This document shows, in pieces, positions 29,516 through 40,225 of a DNA stretch of 64,000 bases. Below the pieces are notes generated by a model. It worked only from the letters and a program-made list of their open reading frames with translations, did not search any database and was not told the origin of the DNA. Location of the stretch: NCBI RefSeq assembly GCF_026651875.1, contig NZ_CP104067.1, positions 558,001 through 622,000 of the forward strand, written 5' to 3'. The translations under genes and the position numbers were made by a program. The stretch comes from Alicyclobacillus fastidiosus. GTDB lineage: Bacteria > Bacillota > Bacilli > Alicyclobacillales > Alicyclobacillaceae. How positions within the stretch are numbered: position 1 is the stretch's first letter; each line of letters opens with the position of its first letter.

Positions 29516-29666
29516 GTTACACCATATCCAGTCGCTTGAGTAACCTAGGCACGTTGTTACCGAAGAGATTAGTATTCAGTAGGATTACATAAAATACAAG
29601 AAGTCCCATCCTAAAAATGGCTTCAACCATTTAGGTGCCGGAGGTTCATTTACTGAAAACAAGACG

Positions 29667-30311
29667 GTGGGTGTTCATGTGGGGATACATGCATTTTTCA
29701 AAAGTTTAAACGAATTGGAGCGTATTTATCGTGCTCCCGGGAAGTTCAAATTCGAAGAGCACAATATTTCAAGTCATAGTTTCAAGGTTGCTCAATATGC
29801 GCAATTTTTGGGGACTGTCGAAGAAATGAATGGCGCAAACATCAACTGGAAGTCGCTTTACGAGAAGGCGCTGAACCACGACTATGCAGAGGTTTTTATC
29901 GGAGATATTAAAACACCAGTGAAGTATGCTTCAATGGAACTGCGCAAGTTGCTTTTGGATGTGGAAGAAGAAATGACAAAGAAGTTTGTCGATAAAGAGC
30001 TTCCAGATGAATTTAAGGATCTATACCGCGAGAAATTGAAGGAAGGCAAAGATGACACGGTCGAGGGAAAGATTCTGCAAGTTGCAGATAAAATGGACCA
30101 GGTGTATGAAGCGTACCAGGAAATCCAGAGAGGAAATACCGAACCTGGTTTTGTGACGATGTACAAAGATGCATTGAACGTGATTCAAAATGTAGACCTT
30201 CGTTGCGTTACGTACTTTTTAGATATCATTTTGCCTGATATGCTAAGCGAACGCCAGGCTTCCGGCATTGATCTTAAAGCGATTACCAACGAAGTACTGA
30301 AAAAAATTTAG
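29667..30311 (+). CDS. YfbR-like HD-domain phosphohydrolase
   Basis: 214 residues. HD-superfamily residues are visible: H/S in EEHNISSHSFKVAQY, HD in ALNHDYAEVFIGDI, and the distal D in QVADKMDQVYEA. The pattern and length fit YfbR-type 5'-deoxynucleotidases, which dephosphorylate dNMPs with a divalent metal. The start is GTG 29667 or a second GTG 12 bases later. It sits between two cassette-type repeats. Confidence 0.82.
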   Translation: MGVHVGIHAFFKSLNELERIYRAPGKFKFEEHNISSHSFKVAQYAQFLGTVEEMNGANINWKSLYEKALNHDYAEVFIGDIKTPVKYASMELRKLLLDVEEEMTKKFVDKELPDEFKDLYREKLKEGKDDTVEGKILQVADKMDQVYEAYQEIQRGNTEPGFVTMYKDALNVIQNVDLRCVTYFLDIILPDMLSERQASGIDLKAITNEVLKKI

Positions 30312-30399
30312 TTCTAGAGTGTAGGGGATGTGTTCACTGAAGCTACACGGTTTTTCACCCACCTACCGGGGCGAGAATCCAGTAAGCCCGTACGTCTTT

Positions 30400-30490
30400 T
30401 GCGCATGAAAATGCATTGGTTGGCATCGAGCGGTTGTTGCGTTAGCGGGCAGTTTAGCGACACAAGGGGTTCGTTCTTATAACGATTGTT
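30400..30490 (+). repeat. cassette-type repeat R8
   Basis: GCGCATGAAAATGCATTGG shares the ATGAAAATGCAT palindrome with R3. It ends TTGTTGCGTTAGCGGGCAG (GGGCAG 30447-30452) followed by TTTAGCGACACAAG as in R7. The ABC gene begins 192 bp downstream. Confidence 0.65.
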
Positions 30491-30644
30491 ATGGGTGACC
30501 TGTATATATAGGTTCAATAGCATTAAACTGTTACGTATACGGACAGGCAGTCGAGGTCGTAGTTCATGCATGTTCCTCAGTTACGCGATTCTTCGTAAGA
30601 TTTACTTTGGATTATAGAACTGTTGTCAGGATAGGAGGACAGAA

Positions 30645-31574
30645 ATGCACCAAGACGTGGCAGTGCAAATTCGCGATCTAACAAAGATGATTGGTAACAA
30701 ACCCATCGTTGACGGCTTGTCTTTCGATATTCCAAAAGGAGAGGTTTTTGGACTGCTTGGACCGAATGGGGCGGGAAAGACAACCACTATTCGCATGATA
30801 GTAGGGCTTATTTCAATCTCTCGTGGTGACGTGTTAATCAATGGACTGGATGTCAAGAAGAACTTTAAGGCAGCGATGCAACATGTGGGAGCCATCGTGG
30901 AAAATCCGGAGATGTACAAATTTTTGACAGGCTATCAAAATCTAAAACATTTTGCCAAAATGTCAAAAGGAGTAACGCGCGAACGTATTCACGAAGTTGT
31001 GAAGCAGGTTGGCCTTGAAGAACGCATTAATGACAAGGTAAAGACGTACTCCCTTGGAATGCGTCAACGATTGGGCCTGGCCCAAGCATTGCTGCGAAAA
31101 CCCGATGTGATTATTCTTGACGAGCCAACAAACGGGCTTGATCCAGCCGGCATCCGGGAGTTACGGGACTATCTGCGAGAATTGGCTTCGCAAGAGGGGA
31201 TTGCCGTTATCGTCTCAAGTCATCTGTTGTCTGAGATGGAGTTGATGTGCGATAGAGTTGCGATTATCCAAGCTGGAAAACTAATTGATGTGCGAGCAAT
31301 TCGAGACAGGGCTGTAGATGCTGCCGAAGCACAAACGTTTGCCATTGAAGTGGACAATGGGCTGTATGCCGCTGAAGTCCTGAGCACTGCTTTCCCAAAA
31401 TTAACCTTGAAGAGAGTGGACAACAGCATTGAAATTCGCGTCATTCGCGAACGTGTCCCTGATGTGGTTCATGCTCTGGATGCAAACGGGATTCGCATCT
31501 ATGGGGTTCAGGCCCTCAACAAATCACTTGAGGAGACCTTCCTTGAGATAACCGGTGGTGCATCCAATGTTTAA
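30645..31574 (+). CDS. ABC transporter ATP-binding protein
   Basis: 309 residues: Walker A GPNGAGKTT (39-47), signature YSLGMRQR (135-142), Walker B VIILDE (155-160), then a switch His in IVSSHLL. The C-terminal 80 residues (DUF4162-like) are typical of the BcrA/NatA antibiotic- or ion-export ATPases. AGGAGGACAGA precedes the ATG. Overlaps its permease gene by 8 bases, so the two are coupled. Confidence 0.95.
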   Translation: MHQDVAVQIRDLTKMIGNKPIVDGLSFDIPKGEVFGLLGPNGAGKTTTIRMIVGLISISRGDVLINGLDVKKNFKAAMQHVGAIVENPEMYKFLTGYQNLKHFAKMSKGVTRERIHEVVKQVGLEERINDKVKTYSLGMRQRLGLAQALLRKPDVIILDEPTNGLDPAGIRELRDYLRELASQEGIAVIVSSHLLSEMELMCDRVAIIQAGKLIDVRAIRDRAVDAAEAQTFAIEVDNGLYAAEVLSTAFPKLTLKRVDNSIEIRVIRERVPDVVHALDANGIRIYGVQALNKSLEETFLEITGGASNV

Positions 31575-32511
31575 CCTGATTACCAATGAAAATATGAAGA
31601 TTTACAGCCGATCTCGCACCTGGGTGATGATCTGCATCTTGGTTCTCGCCACCGTCCTCGTTGCCGTGGTGATGGTTACACAACAACATCATGCATCTGC
31701 AAACTGGAAGCAAAACTTGGAAACGCAGACCGCTCAGACCCAACAGATACTGAACCGCTCTAAGCACATGCCGGCAGTCGAAGTTTCTAAGTTAAAGGCT
31801 CAAATTGAGATGAATCAATACGACATTGCTCACAACATCAATCCGAACCAGACAACCGGATGGGGGTTCGCTGTCACTGCCGAGAACCTTTCGACTTTGC
31901 TTATTGCGTTCATTTTGGTGGTTGCCGGAGACATTGTAGCTAGTGAATTTAGTACTGGGACCATCAAAATGCTGCTGACACAGACCTCCACCCGAACCAA
32001 AATTATTACTGCCAAGTACATCTCGATGCTGCTCTATGGACTCTTGGCCACCTCTCTCATGTTTGTGGCTTCCCTGGTTATCGGTTGGCTTTTCTTTGGC
32101 ATTGTCGGGGCTGATGCTCCCTTCTTCTATACGGGTGTACATCAGACAATCCAGCACATGCCGACCATTGCCTATCTGCTGATGCAGTATGGATTCCTTC
32201 TGGTACAAATCGTGCTCATGTCGACCATCGCGTTTATGATTTCCGCAATTTTCCGCAGCAGTGCTTTGGCCATTACGATTTCTCTTCTTGCCTTCTTGGT
32301 GGGAAGTACACTCGTCAAGGTACTGAGCAGCTACAGTTGGGCGAAGTACATTCTATTTGCCAACACAGATTTATCTCAGTTCGTCATCAATGGGCCATCA
32401 ATCAAGGGTTTGACACTCGGATTCTCGATTACGATGTTAGTCGTCTACTTTTTTGTTATGAACGTACTTGCTTGGATTTTCTTCGTCAAACGTGATGTTG
32501 CCTACACTTGA
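31567..32511 (+). CDS. ABC-2 type permease
   Basis: 314 residues. N-terminal helix, a long extracytoplasmic segment (about 40-110), then five helices ending MNVLAWIFFVKRDVAY. The ASEFSTGTIKMLLTQTSTRT stretch is the conserved coupling motif of NatB/BcrB-like permeases. I prefer ATG 31567 overlapping the ATPase stop to the upstream GTG. Together they form a two-gene exporter, perhaps for a peptide antibiotic or lipid. Confidence 0.9.
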   Translation: MFNLITNENMKIYSRSRTWVMICILVLATVLVAVVMVTQQHHASANWKQNLETQTAQTQQILNRSKHMPAVEVSKLKAQIEMNQYDIAHNINPNQTTGWGFAVTAENLSTLLIAFILVVAGDIVASEFSTGTIKMLLTQTSTRTKIITAKYISMLLYGLLATSLMFVASLVIGWLFFGIVGADAPFFYTGVHQTIQHMPTIAYLLMQYGFLLVQIVLMSTIAFMISAIFRSSALAITISLLAFLVGSTLVKVLSSYSWAKYILFANTDLSQFVINGPSIKGLTLGFSITMLVVYFFVMNVLAWIFFVKRDVAYT

Positions 32512-33577
32512 TCGAACATCATCATGCCCGTCCTCCTGGGCCAAGTTGGCCCTGAGATGCCGTTCGGTCGCTAAATGGGGCAGTAATTCCGGTACTTTCA
32601 TTCATTCCATGTATTGTTGACTTAAATTGAGGTTTTATTTCAACGAACAACAAGGATTGTGACGAATTTTGTCGAATTGTGTAGAACACATATAAAGGGT
32701 ACAGCGTAGTTCATGCTCGATAAAACATTGAACAAGACAGGGCGTTCCATATTGGAACGCTCGCAATTACCCCAAAGCCTGAGCGCTCATTGCTGTGTTT
32801 GATAACGTAAAAGTTGACCACGTGGGGGTCAGTTCAAGCGACCCGGTCAATTTTTCGATTGACGAGCACACATTGCCATACAACTTCGTTGTAAGTGAAC
32901 CATTTGTACATAGAATACATAGAGATTGACAGCAAAGTTGTAATGTTAATCTCCGAGACGCGGTTTTAACATGCGGAAATGTTACAACATCGCGCTATGA
33001 GTCATTTGACGATGCTGCTCGACACGGAAAACCGAACTGGACATGGAGTGTTTCTACGCCTTCTACTTTGTTGTGTTCAGGCAACTCGTACAACAACTAT
33101 GCCAGCTTCGAATGCGATTCGTATACCTCGGGTCGAGAGTTGCCTCCAGCTTCCTTCCGATTCATTTACGAAATGAACTTGCTCTCGGCTACGGTAGGTA
33201 TTTCGCCATCCCTCGGTGGGCTCTTCACCCTAGAGAGACCGCTCATGCCGGGCATATTGACAAAGAACACGAGACATTCTTTGGGAGTCTCGTGCTGTTT
33301 GAGTTTGAGCCTATATGGTTGACTTTGGAGCGAAAGTCAATCAACTTGTCCTCTGAAGCGAGGGAAGAGCTCCAGGGCGTTATTTCGTTCGTTCCCATGA
33401 TTACATTTTTATCAAAGTGTAAGTCGCTGGTGATTAGGCAGTATAGTTCAACAGTTCTCCCATCTAAATTTGGTATAACTTATTGGTCATAGTCTCAGTG
33501 TTTAATTGGAAAGTGGATGCAATATCACTTACGATACTAGAGAGCCAAAAAGCAAACATGGAAGAAGGAGTATCGTT
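32512..33577. other. 1-kb gap with mobile-element debris
   Basis: No reliable gene. Near 32570 GTCGCTAAATGGGGCAG weakly recalls the cassette repeat. Around 32815-32880 GTTGACCACGTGGGGGTCAG and CCCGGTCAATTTTTCGATTG look like IS21-type non-coding debris. From about 33320 back to 33040 the minus strand reads like group II intron domains I-III (GATGGCGAAATACCTACCG, GAAGCTGGAGGCAACTCTCG), without an ORF or domain V. All three are pattern impressions only. Confidence 0.35.
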
Positions 33578-35347
33578 TTGAACTACCAATCAGGTAATCC
33601 TGCTCAGAAAGTAGATAATTCAGGCGAGGGGACATCAAATAAGTGGTTTAAACAACGTTCGGGACTCCATTCTAGACTTAAAATGGTGTTCCCCGAACCA
33701 CTTGTATTATTGTTTTACGCTGTGCTCATAGGTGTCGTTGCAGGGTATGGGGCGGTTGGATTTAGGAAACTAATCAATTTATTCTCTGTCATCTTTTTTC
33801 AATATGGCACACATGGGTTGTCATTCTTAGGGCGGTATAATGTCATCTTGTTTCCTGTAATCGGCTTGGCGTTGGTCAGTACGATAGTTAAGTATTTTGC
33901 TCCAGAGGCGAAAGGACATGGTATTCCTGAAGTTATGGCGGCAATCGCCGAGAAACACAGTATCATTCGACCGCGAGTGGTAATCGTTAAAGCTGTCGCG
34001 TCTGCAATTACGATCGGTTCGGGCGGATCAGTCGGACGAGAAGGACCTATTGTACAAATTGGGTCTGCATTCGGTTCTGTGTTTGGACAATTCTTACACC
34101 TGCAAGAGAGGAACCTCCGTGTCCTTGTCGCTTGTGGTGCTGGAGCAGGTATTGCGGCTACATTTAATGCTCCTGTAGGCGGAGTAATGTTTGCCACTGA
34201 AGTTATTTTAGGAAGCCTTGCCCTGCAAAACTTTACGGCTATCGTTATTTCGTGCGTAGTAAGTGCTGCTATTGGGCGCATTTATTTAGGTAATCATCCG
34301 GCATTTCCTATGCCAATTTATCACACTGGTGATTTCAAGGTATATTGGCTATTTGTAATTGCGGGTGTACTTGCAGGATTGTTCAGTGTTTTATACATAA
34401 AAGTTCTCTATGGCATTGAAGATTGGTTTGATCATCGTACTTGGCCTTATTGGGTAAAAGCATTGTTTGGGGCACTGATTATCGGTGTTATCGGCGTTTG
34501 GTTTCCTCAAATTTTTGGGGTGGGTTATGGAACGGTAGACCTCGCGTTAACAAATCATCTTAGCCTTTCGCTCTTAATCGTGTTATTGGTACTGAAACTT
34601 TTTGCAACCTCCGTCACCATTGCCGCCGGAGGGTCAGGGGGTGTTTTCTCCCCAGGACTTTATATGGGATCAATGTTGGGAGGAGCTATTGGCGTTACGT
34701 TTGCACACTTGTTCCCGAACATGGGTATTAGTCCGGGAAGCGTAGCAGCAATCACTATGGCTGGCGTGTTTGCAGGAAGCGCACAAGCTCCAGTGACATC
34801 CATCATGATGCTATTTGAAATGACTGGAGACTACGGCATTATTCTTCCTATCATGATTACATCTGTCCTATCGGCCACCATAGCCGGAACACTTCTTCAG
34901 GAAAACATCTATACGATGAAATTAGCTAGGCGGGGGTTAAACATAAGACGCAAGCGAGAGCCAAATCGCATGAAAGCAATTTCCGTGGGGGAGGCATTAG
35001 CTGAAGAACGATTGACTATGCCTGCGAACACAACTGTGGTTCAAGCATGGGATAGATTTTCTCAAAGCGGAGAGTGGTTCGCGGTTGTTCGTAACGAGCA
35101 AGGGATAGTAGTGGGATCTGTTGCTCGCGCCCAAGTATTGGAGGCGTTGAATAGCCATTACGAAGGAACTGTGGGAAACCTGCTTCCTGAAAATATTTTT
35201 CGTATTGATGAAGGAGCGTCTCTTGCGGAGGCACTTGGTGATATGCGAAAACATAATGTAACCTATCTCTTAGTCACACGCGAAGATATGCCTCTCGGAG
35301 TAATCGGGAGTTCTGATATCATCCATGCTTATCGTGATGTCGAATAA
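33578..35347 (+). CDS. ClC-type chloride channel/antiporter with CBS pair
   Basis: 589 residues from TTG 33578 (GAAGGAG seven bases upstream); an upstream ATG gives 613. The ClC selectivity motifs are present: GHGIPEV, GSGGSVGREGP with the gating Glu, and GGSGGVFSPGLYMGSMLG. Two C-terminal CBS-like segments follow (about 470-585: MPANTTVVQAWDRF, SLAEALGDMRKHNVTYLLV), likely regulatory nucleotide sensors. Probably a Cl-/H+ exchanger or fluoride-unrelated anion channel in the membrane. A terminator follows. Confidence 0.93.
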   Translation: MNYQSGNPAQKVDNSGEGTSNKWFKQRSGLHSRLKMVFPEPLVLLFYAVLIGVVAGYGAVGFRKLINLFSVIFFQYGTHGLSFLGRYNVILFPVIGLALVSTIVKYFAPEAKGHGIPEVMAAIAEKHSIIRPRVVIVKAVASAITIGSGGSVGREGPIVQIGSAFGSVFGQFLHLQERNLRVLVACGAGAGIAATFNAPVGGVMFATEVILGSLALQNFTAIVISCVVSAAIGRIYLGNHPAFPMPIYHTGDFKVYWLFVIAGVLAGLFSVLYIKVLYGIEDWFDHRTWPYWVKALFGALIIGVIGVWFPQIFGVGYGTVDLALTNHLSLSLLIVLLVLKLFATSVTIAAGGSGGVFSPGLYMGSMLGGAIGVTFAHLFPNMGISPGSVAAITMAGVFAGSAQAPVTSIMMLFEMTGDYGIILPIMITSVLSATIAGTLLQENIYTMKLARRGLNIRRKREPNRMKAISVGEALAEERLTMPANTTVVQAWDRFSQSGEWFAVVRNEQGIVVGSVARAQVLEALNSHYEGTVGNLLPENIFRIDEGASLAEALGDMRKHNVTYLLVTREDMPLGVIGSSDIIHAYRDVE

Positions 35348-35465
35348 AGTTATATGGCTGTCTGCTCACCTGAAGAGTTACAGCGATCGGAAAAGAGGGT
35401 AAAAATCACAACGTGACATGCATGTTAATGCTCTCCTGTGGGGGCGCGCGTATATGGGGTAATAG

Positions 35466-35497
35466 AAAAGCGCTCACCGACTGAGGGGCGCTTTTTT
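35466..35497 (+). terminator. rho-independent terminator after ClC gene
   Basis: AAAAGCGCTC and GGGGCGCTTTTTT pair around ACCGACTGA and end in six T. It lies 120 bp after the ClC stop. Confidence 0.8.
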
Positions 35498-36016
35498 CGT
35501 ACAACGGAAAGCCAGAGTGTGTCCCGGATTTTTGATGCGTCGACCACAGTTCATTTCGCTGTGCAATCTTTGACGGCGCAGGATGTTACGGTCGTAACCA
35601 ATGCGATCGATGCAGCCAGTGTTCTTGCTGATAAGGATGGTATTACCGTGCATTTGTTGGGCGGAACTCTGAATGGCAGACATCGTTTTTTATACGGAAC
35701 AGCGACGCTTCAAAAGCTGTCGGAATATCAAGTCGACAAACTCTTTCTTGGAGCCTGCGGAATCACTGCTGATGGAATATCGTACCCGCATGAAGAAGAT
35801 GGAGCGGTCAAGCGGGAGATGATACGTCGTGCGGATCAGGTCATTGTTTTAGCGGATAGTACAAAGTTCGGAAAACGTTTATTCCATAGAATCTCCGGTT
35901 TGGAGCCGATTGATATGGTCATCACCGACAAAGAACCGGATCCAGCTATGACCCAGGTTCTGAGTGATTATGATGTTGAGGTTGTTGTGGCTAAGGGAGG
36001 GAATGTGGACGATTAA
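35498..36016 (+). pseudogene. DeoR-family regulator, sensor domain only
   Basis: The readable protein (QSLTAQDVTVVTNAIDAASV, LLGGTLNGRHRFLYG, KLFLGACGITADG, DSTKFGKRLFHRISGL) is the DeoRC sugar-phosphate sensor domain. The N-terminal winged helix (about 55 residues) is missing; the open frame upstream runs through the ClC terminator, so it has no valid start. Probably once controlled the sugar-transporter-like gene just downstream. Confidence 0.82.
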
Positions 36017-36114
36017 ACTGTTGGTGAGCGATATTGATGAGTCCGATTCCGAGGTTGTTGCTTGGGTGGACACGTACAATCGTATCTATATTTCACCGTT
36101 TGAGGGGAGATAAC

Positions 36115-37307
36115 ATGCGGTCCTACGTATGGATGTCCTGTGGGATGTATTTCATGAACGGGCTGTCGACTGCCGTGCTTGGACCAGTCTTATCGTCTTT
36201 GCTCGCTCATTATCGAGCGTCCTATGCGTTGGGAGGTCTGTTCGTTTTCCTGCAGTTTGCCGGTTATCTCATTGGTGTTCCGGCTTCTGCAATGGTTGTG
36301 CGGCGGTATGGGCATCGAATAGCCATCATGTTGTCTGGAGTGCTATCGGGATCGCGGAGACCAGTATCGGCTGTCTTCCACGGTTGGAAATTGCCGTCCT
36401 GATGTCTTGTTTGAACGGTATTGGGTTGTCCATGATGCAGACTACAATTTCATCGTCCATGATTGAGTGGTTTGAGGGAAGACGTGCCGTCATTATGAGT
36501 CGTTTAGAAGTTGCTTTTGGCTTGGGTTGTTTAACCATCCCGTTGTGCGAAAGTCGATTGATTGACGCTCATGCATGGCGATTTGGATTCTGGATTGTTG
36601 GCATTCTTGCGCTATTACTCTCCTTCGTTTGCACTCTAATCCCGATAAAACCCGAGTTGAATGTAAATGAGGGGCCGAGGGATGCATACACGCGACCGCC
36701 CGATATGACGGGAACTGGGTCCAGGTTGTTATTTATGACGCTGTTTTTGTTCATGATTCTCCTATACGTAGGGTTAGAATCATGCTTCAATAATTTCCTT
36801 CCAGCAATCTTCATTTCTTATTTTGGGCAGAGTGGTAATGTGGCTTCTCTAACTGTGACCGTCTTTTGGACGGCGATGGTGATTGGACGAACTTTGACAG
36901 GGTGGGCAATCCGAAAGGTATCGTATTCAAGCTTTCTTTTTTCGAGTATTAGCGCTACTTTACTACTCTTGATTGTTATGGCTACCTGGCGAAATGTGAT
37001 TCTATCCTACGTGATAACCTTTTTTATCGGACTTAGCATGTCTGGAATCTTCGTGGTCACGATGGTTTATGCAAATCACACCTTTCCTGGACACGGACCA
37101 CGTGTCACCCGGCTAGTGACGGTTTTTGCAGGTGTAGGTGGAGCAGCTATACCAGGGATGTTTGGATGGCTGATGGATCAACTGAGTGTAGTTCAAAATC
37201 TCTGGATGTTGGTTGGATTTTCGTTCCTTCTTCTGACAACGTTATTCACGATCGTTTACTCAGGTTCGGCATTGTCTAGGAAAGTTTTGAATAACAAAGA
37301 CGGGTAA
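36115..37307 (+). pseudogene. MFS transporter (FucP/sugar-type), one frameshift
   Basis: Two frames combine to about 397 residues and 12 helices. The first (MRSYVWMSCGMYFMNGLSTA, GPVLSSLLAHY, VRRYGHRIAIMLSGVL) begins at ATG 36115 after GAGGGGAGATAAC. Near 36345 it passes to the second (IGIAETSIGCLPRLEIAVLM ... GHGPRVTRLVTVFAGVGGAA, IPGMFGWLMD). The end resembles FucP/NarK-like sugar permeases. The break may be real or a sequencing error. Confidence 0.8.
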
Positions 37308-37329
37308 TGCTCATTTCAGGCGTTACTTG

Positions 37330-37665
37330 TTGAAGCTGCGTGGAGCTACCGATACCCACCAGCCCTTAAAGGGCAAATTCCACAAGTTCGGGCGATAGCG
37401 TGGAAAGCACGAGACCGTTTACACCAAAAAGGTTTGAAAGTTGAGCTCGAGGCCAAGCGCCCGATGTGGAGAATTCTCGAACCAGCTATGCGCTAGAAGA
37501 TAGTTCAAACGCTGCCGCCATTAGTCCGAGATGGCTCCCTGGCGGGGGGAAGAAAAGGGCAGAGCCCCAAGATTCAGGACATTGCTTGGCGGGCACAGGA
37601 TAGAATTCATCGAAAATATATGAAAATCCTAAGAGTAACGCTACGGCACTTCACCGATTAACCAT
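37330..37665 (+). pseudogene. two IS110/IS116-type transposase tail fragments
   Basis: First LLVEAAWSYRYPPALKG, IAWKARDRLHQKG, then after about 100 bp IQDIAWRAQDRIHRKYMKIL. Both match the conserved C-terminus of IS110/IS116 transposases (VEAAW...P, IAWKAQ.RLH.RY). They look like two overlapping tails from related elements, both decayed. Confidence 0.65.
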
Positions 37666-37711
37666 TCATTGGATTCCATCTTAGAGTCCCCCTTACAGGG
37701 CATTTGGGTGC

Positions 37712-39025
37712 TTAGAACGGGAGAGATCCACCAAAGGATAGGTACAAGAGCAACAGGTTTAACACCAAAATTATGAAGGCACAGACCGTTGCTGCGTAGG
37801 TGACTATGCGCTTGTTTACGAGAACACCCATGATGTCGCGTCGTCTTGTGAAATAAATCAGTGATATGATCGGCATGGGTAACACAAGGCTCAGCACAAC
37901 CTGGCTGATGACAAGTGTCCGTGTGGGATCAATGCCCAGCGCGACGATGAGAAAAGTTGGTAACATGGTGATGACACGCCGAATCCACAATGGAATGGTG
38001 AATCCGACAAATCCTTGCATTATGACAGAGCCTGCCATGGTACCGACCGCTGAACTGGAGATACCCGAAGCCAAGAGTGAGACCAAGAACGCTGATGCAG
38101 CCGCAGGCCCAAGAAGTGGCGTGAGCATCTTATAAGCAGATTGGATATCGGCGATGCCTGTGTGCCCTGAGCCATGAAACGCTGAGGCTGCCATAAACAT
38201 CATCGAAAGATTAATTAACCCAGCAAGGGACATGGCGATGACGACTTCTTTAGTGTTAAAGCGGAATATGTGGCGTTTCTCCTCGTCATTCCGAGCGGTT
38301 ATTCGATTTTGCGTGAGTCCAGAATGCAGATACACGGCGTGAGGCATGACGGTTGCACCAATGACGCCCACTGCAAGAAATACCGCATCACTGTTACCCA
38401 TCCAAGGAACGACACTGTGATAGGCAATTTGGCTAAACTGTGGTTTTGATAGTACCGTCTCAATCACGAAACACGCGGCAATCACGACTACAAACGCAGT
38501 GATGAATTTCTCTAACGGCCGAAAGCCCAGACGTTCTAACATGAGAATGAGATACGTGGTAATACCCGTTAGTAAAGTGGCAAACAGCATCGGTATGTGA
38601 AATAGCAGATTTAATCCAAGTGTTGCCCCTAAGAATTCCGCAATGTCCGTGGCCATCGCTGCGACCTCGGAAAATCCCCACATGATGTAAGACAGCCACG
38701 TTGGGTAATACGCACGACACATTTCAGGTAGGTTCTATCCTGTTGCAATACCTAATTTGGAGGACATGTTTTGAATCAGCATTGCCATCAGGTTCGCGAG
38801 CACAACTACCCAGAGCAGCTTATATCCGAACTCAGAACCACTTTGAATATTGGTCGCATAGTTACCAGGATCAATGTAGGCAATAGAAGCAACGAATGCA
38901 GGTCCAAGAAAGGGTAACAGGGCACGAATGCCTTTCCGTTTGTGTGTGATGGATTCCCGCGCCGCAGAGACCGCCTTGCTTTCCACTTGAACCGACGATG
39001 TACTCAAGTTCATACCACCTTCCAC
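37712..39025 (-). pseudogene. mntH: NRAMP divalent metal transporter mntH with in-frame TAG
   Basis: A proton-coupled Mn2+/Fe2+ importer of 437 codons, the normal length. The metal site [15 protein letters not shown] (TM1), the MPHAVYLHSGL motif of TM6 and the TSGISSSAVGT-like region are intact. A single TAG at 38735-38737 interrupts GIATG*NLPEMCR, where Lys (AAG) is expected; frame is kept on both sides. It would yield a 96-residue fragment unless read through. Start GTG 39025 or ATG 39013. It is divergent to the VIT-like gene. Confidence 0.88.
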
Positions 39026-39271
39026 TTCTCTATCCAGTCAATGTTGTGGCTGCACAACAGTTTTAGCTAAGGGAAACTTTCTGAGCCCATTATATTCCGC
39101 CTGTTAATAAAATGTGCGCTTAAATATATGGGGAAAGACGGGAAACAACCAGAAAGTGTGGGCTTAGTCAACTCGGCGATGAGCTCAAAAGGAAGTTAGG
39201 TGAGGTCAACTCGTTGCGTTTGGAACAACTGAACCGCCTGATATGGATGTATCTAATTGGGGAAATTAGCG

Positions 39272-39300
39272 TTGACTTAGAATGGATCTAAATTTAATAC
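39272..39300 (+). promoter_or_regulatory. sigma-A-type promoter of the VIT-like gene
   Basis: TTGACT (39272-39277), a 17-base spacer and TAATAC (39295-39300), placed 34 bp before the start codon. Confidence 0.7.
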
Positions 39301-39333
39301 TCACATTGTATTACGAATAAAGAGGTGATATGC

Positions 39334-40065
39334 ATGGCAAGCCTTTCTCCGTCAAAACGACTTGATGAAGTGGTAGGCAAGGAAAAAAAGAGTAGCGTTT
39401 CAGACTGGATTGGCGATGCGATATATGGTGTTAACGATGGCTTAGGTGCCATCTTTGGGATTATTGCAGGTGTGGCAGGGTATACGTCCAACAGTCACAC
39501 AATCTTAATCTCTGGTCTCTTCGGCGCTTTAGCGAGCACTTTGTCAATGGGTGCAGGTGCATGGCTCGCAACAAAGTCAGAGAACGAACTGATGGACACG
39601 ACCTTATCACGTGCACGCAAGTCAATCGAAACCGAACGGGAAAGTGAACTTGAAACGCTGTCGTTGATTTATCAAGCAAAGGGCTTTAATGAGACGGACG
39701 CTAAGTACATCGCGAGAACCATTGCGAAGGATGACAAGATGTTCCTTCAGACCATTGCACAGGAGAAACATGGACTTCATGAGTCTGCAAAAGGCAACCC
39801 ATGGTCATCTGCGATATCAGGATCTATATCAACACTTGTCGGGGCAATCGTCCCTCTGATACCATTTTTCTTTTGCAGCGGTAGGTTAGCCTTAGTCCTT
39901 GCAGCGATTGTCTCTATATTGGCACACTTTGTAGTTGGTGCTGCGAAGAGTTTTGTTACGGTTCGTTCTTGGTGGTCTAGCGGATTGGAAATGACGATGG
40001 CAGGGATTATTGTGGGGGTTGTCTCTTACGCATTGGGGCTCTTAGGCAATGTTGTATTGGGTTAG
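39334..40065 (+). CDS. VIT1/CCC1-family iron/manganese transporter
   Basis: 243 residues. Starts at ATG 39334 after AGAGGTGATATGC. The first helices DAIYGVNDGLGAIFGIIAGV and LASTLSMGAGAWLATKSENE carry the family signatures. A cytosolic Glu-rich helical segment follows (SIETERESELETLSLIYQAK, AQEKHGLHE), then three C-terminal helices. Members export or sequester Fe2+/Mn2+, which fits the mntH and mntP neighbours. Confidence 0.9.
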   Translation: MASLSPSKRLDEVVGKEKKSSVSDWIGDAIYGVNDGLGAIFGIIAGVAGYTSNSHTILISGLFGALASTLSMGAGAWLATKSENELMDTTLSRARKSIETERESELETLSLIYQAKGFNETDAKYIARTIAKDDKMFLQTIAQEKHGLHESAKGNPWSSAISGSISTLVGAIVPLIPFFFCSGRLALVLAAIVSILAHFVVGAAKSFVTVRSWWSSGLEMTMAGIIVGVVSYALGLLGNVVLG

Positions 40066-40225
40066 TGCCGAGTTGAGAAACGAGGTCAACATACCTATAC
40101 GCCATAGAAGTGGGGCAGTGCGAATGTGTTGCCCTTTAGTTAGAAATCGCGTTTTAAACATGCGCAAACACCCAGAACCTTATAGTGGGGCATAAGAGGA
40201 CAGAAAAGAATCAGAGTCACGACGC
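40066..40225. other. short convergent gap
   Basis: Between the ends of the VIT-like gene and mntP. No clear terminator stem or gene seen. Confidence 0.4.

Noticed and set aside
33043..33492. 149-residue ORF before the ClC gene
   Set aside because: No ribosome site, overlapping frames of similar length and intron-like sequence on the opposite strand argue against a gene.
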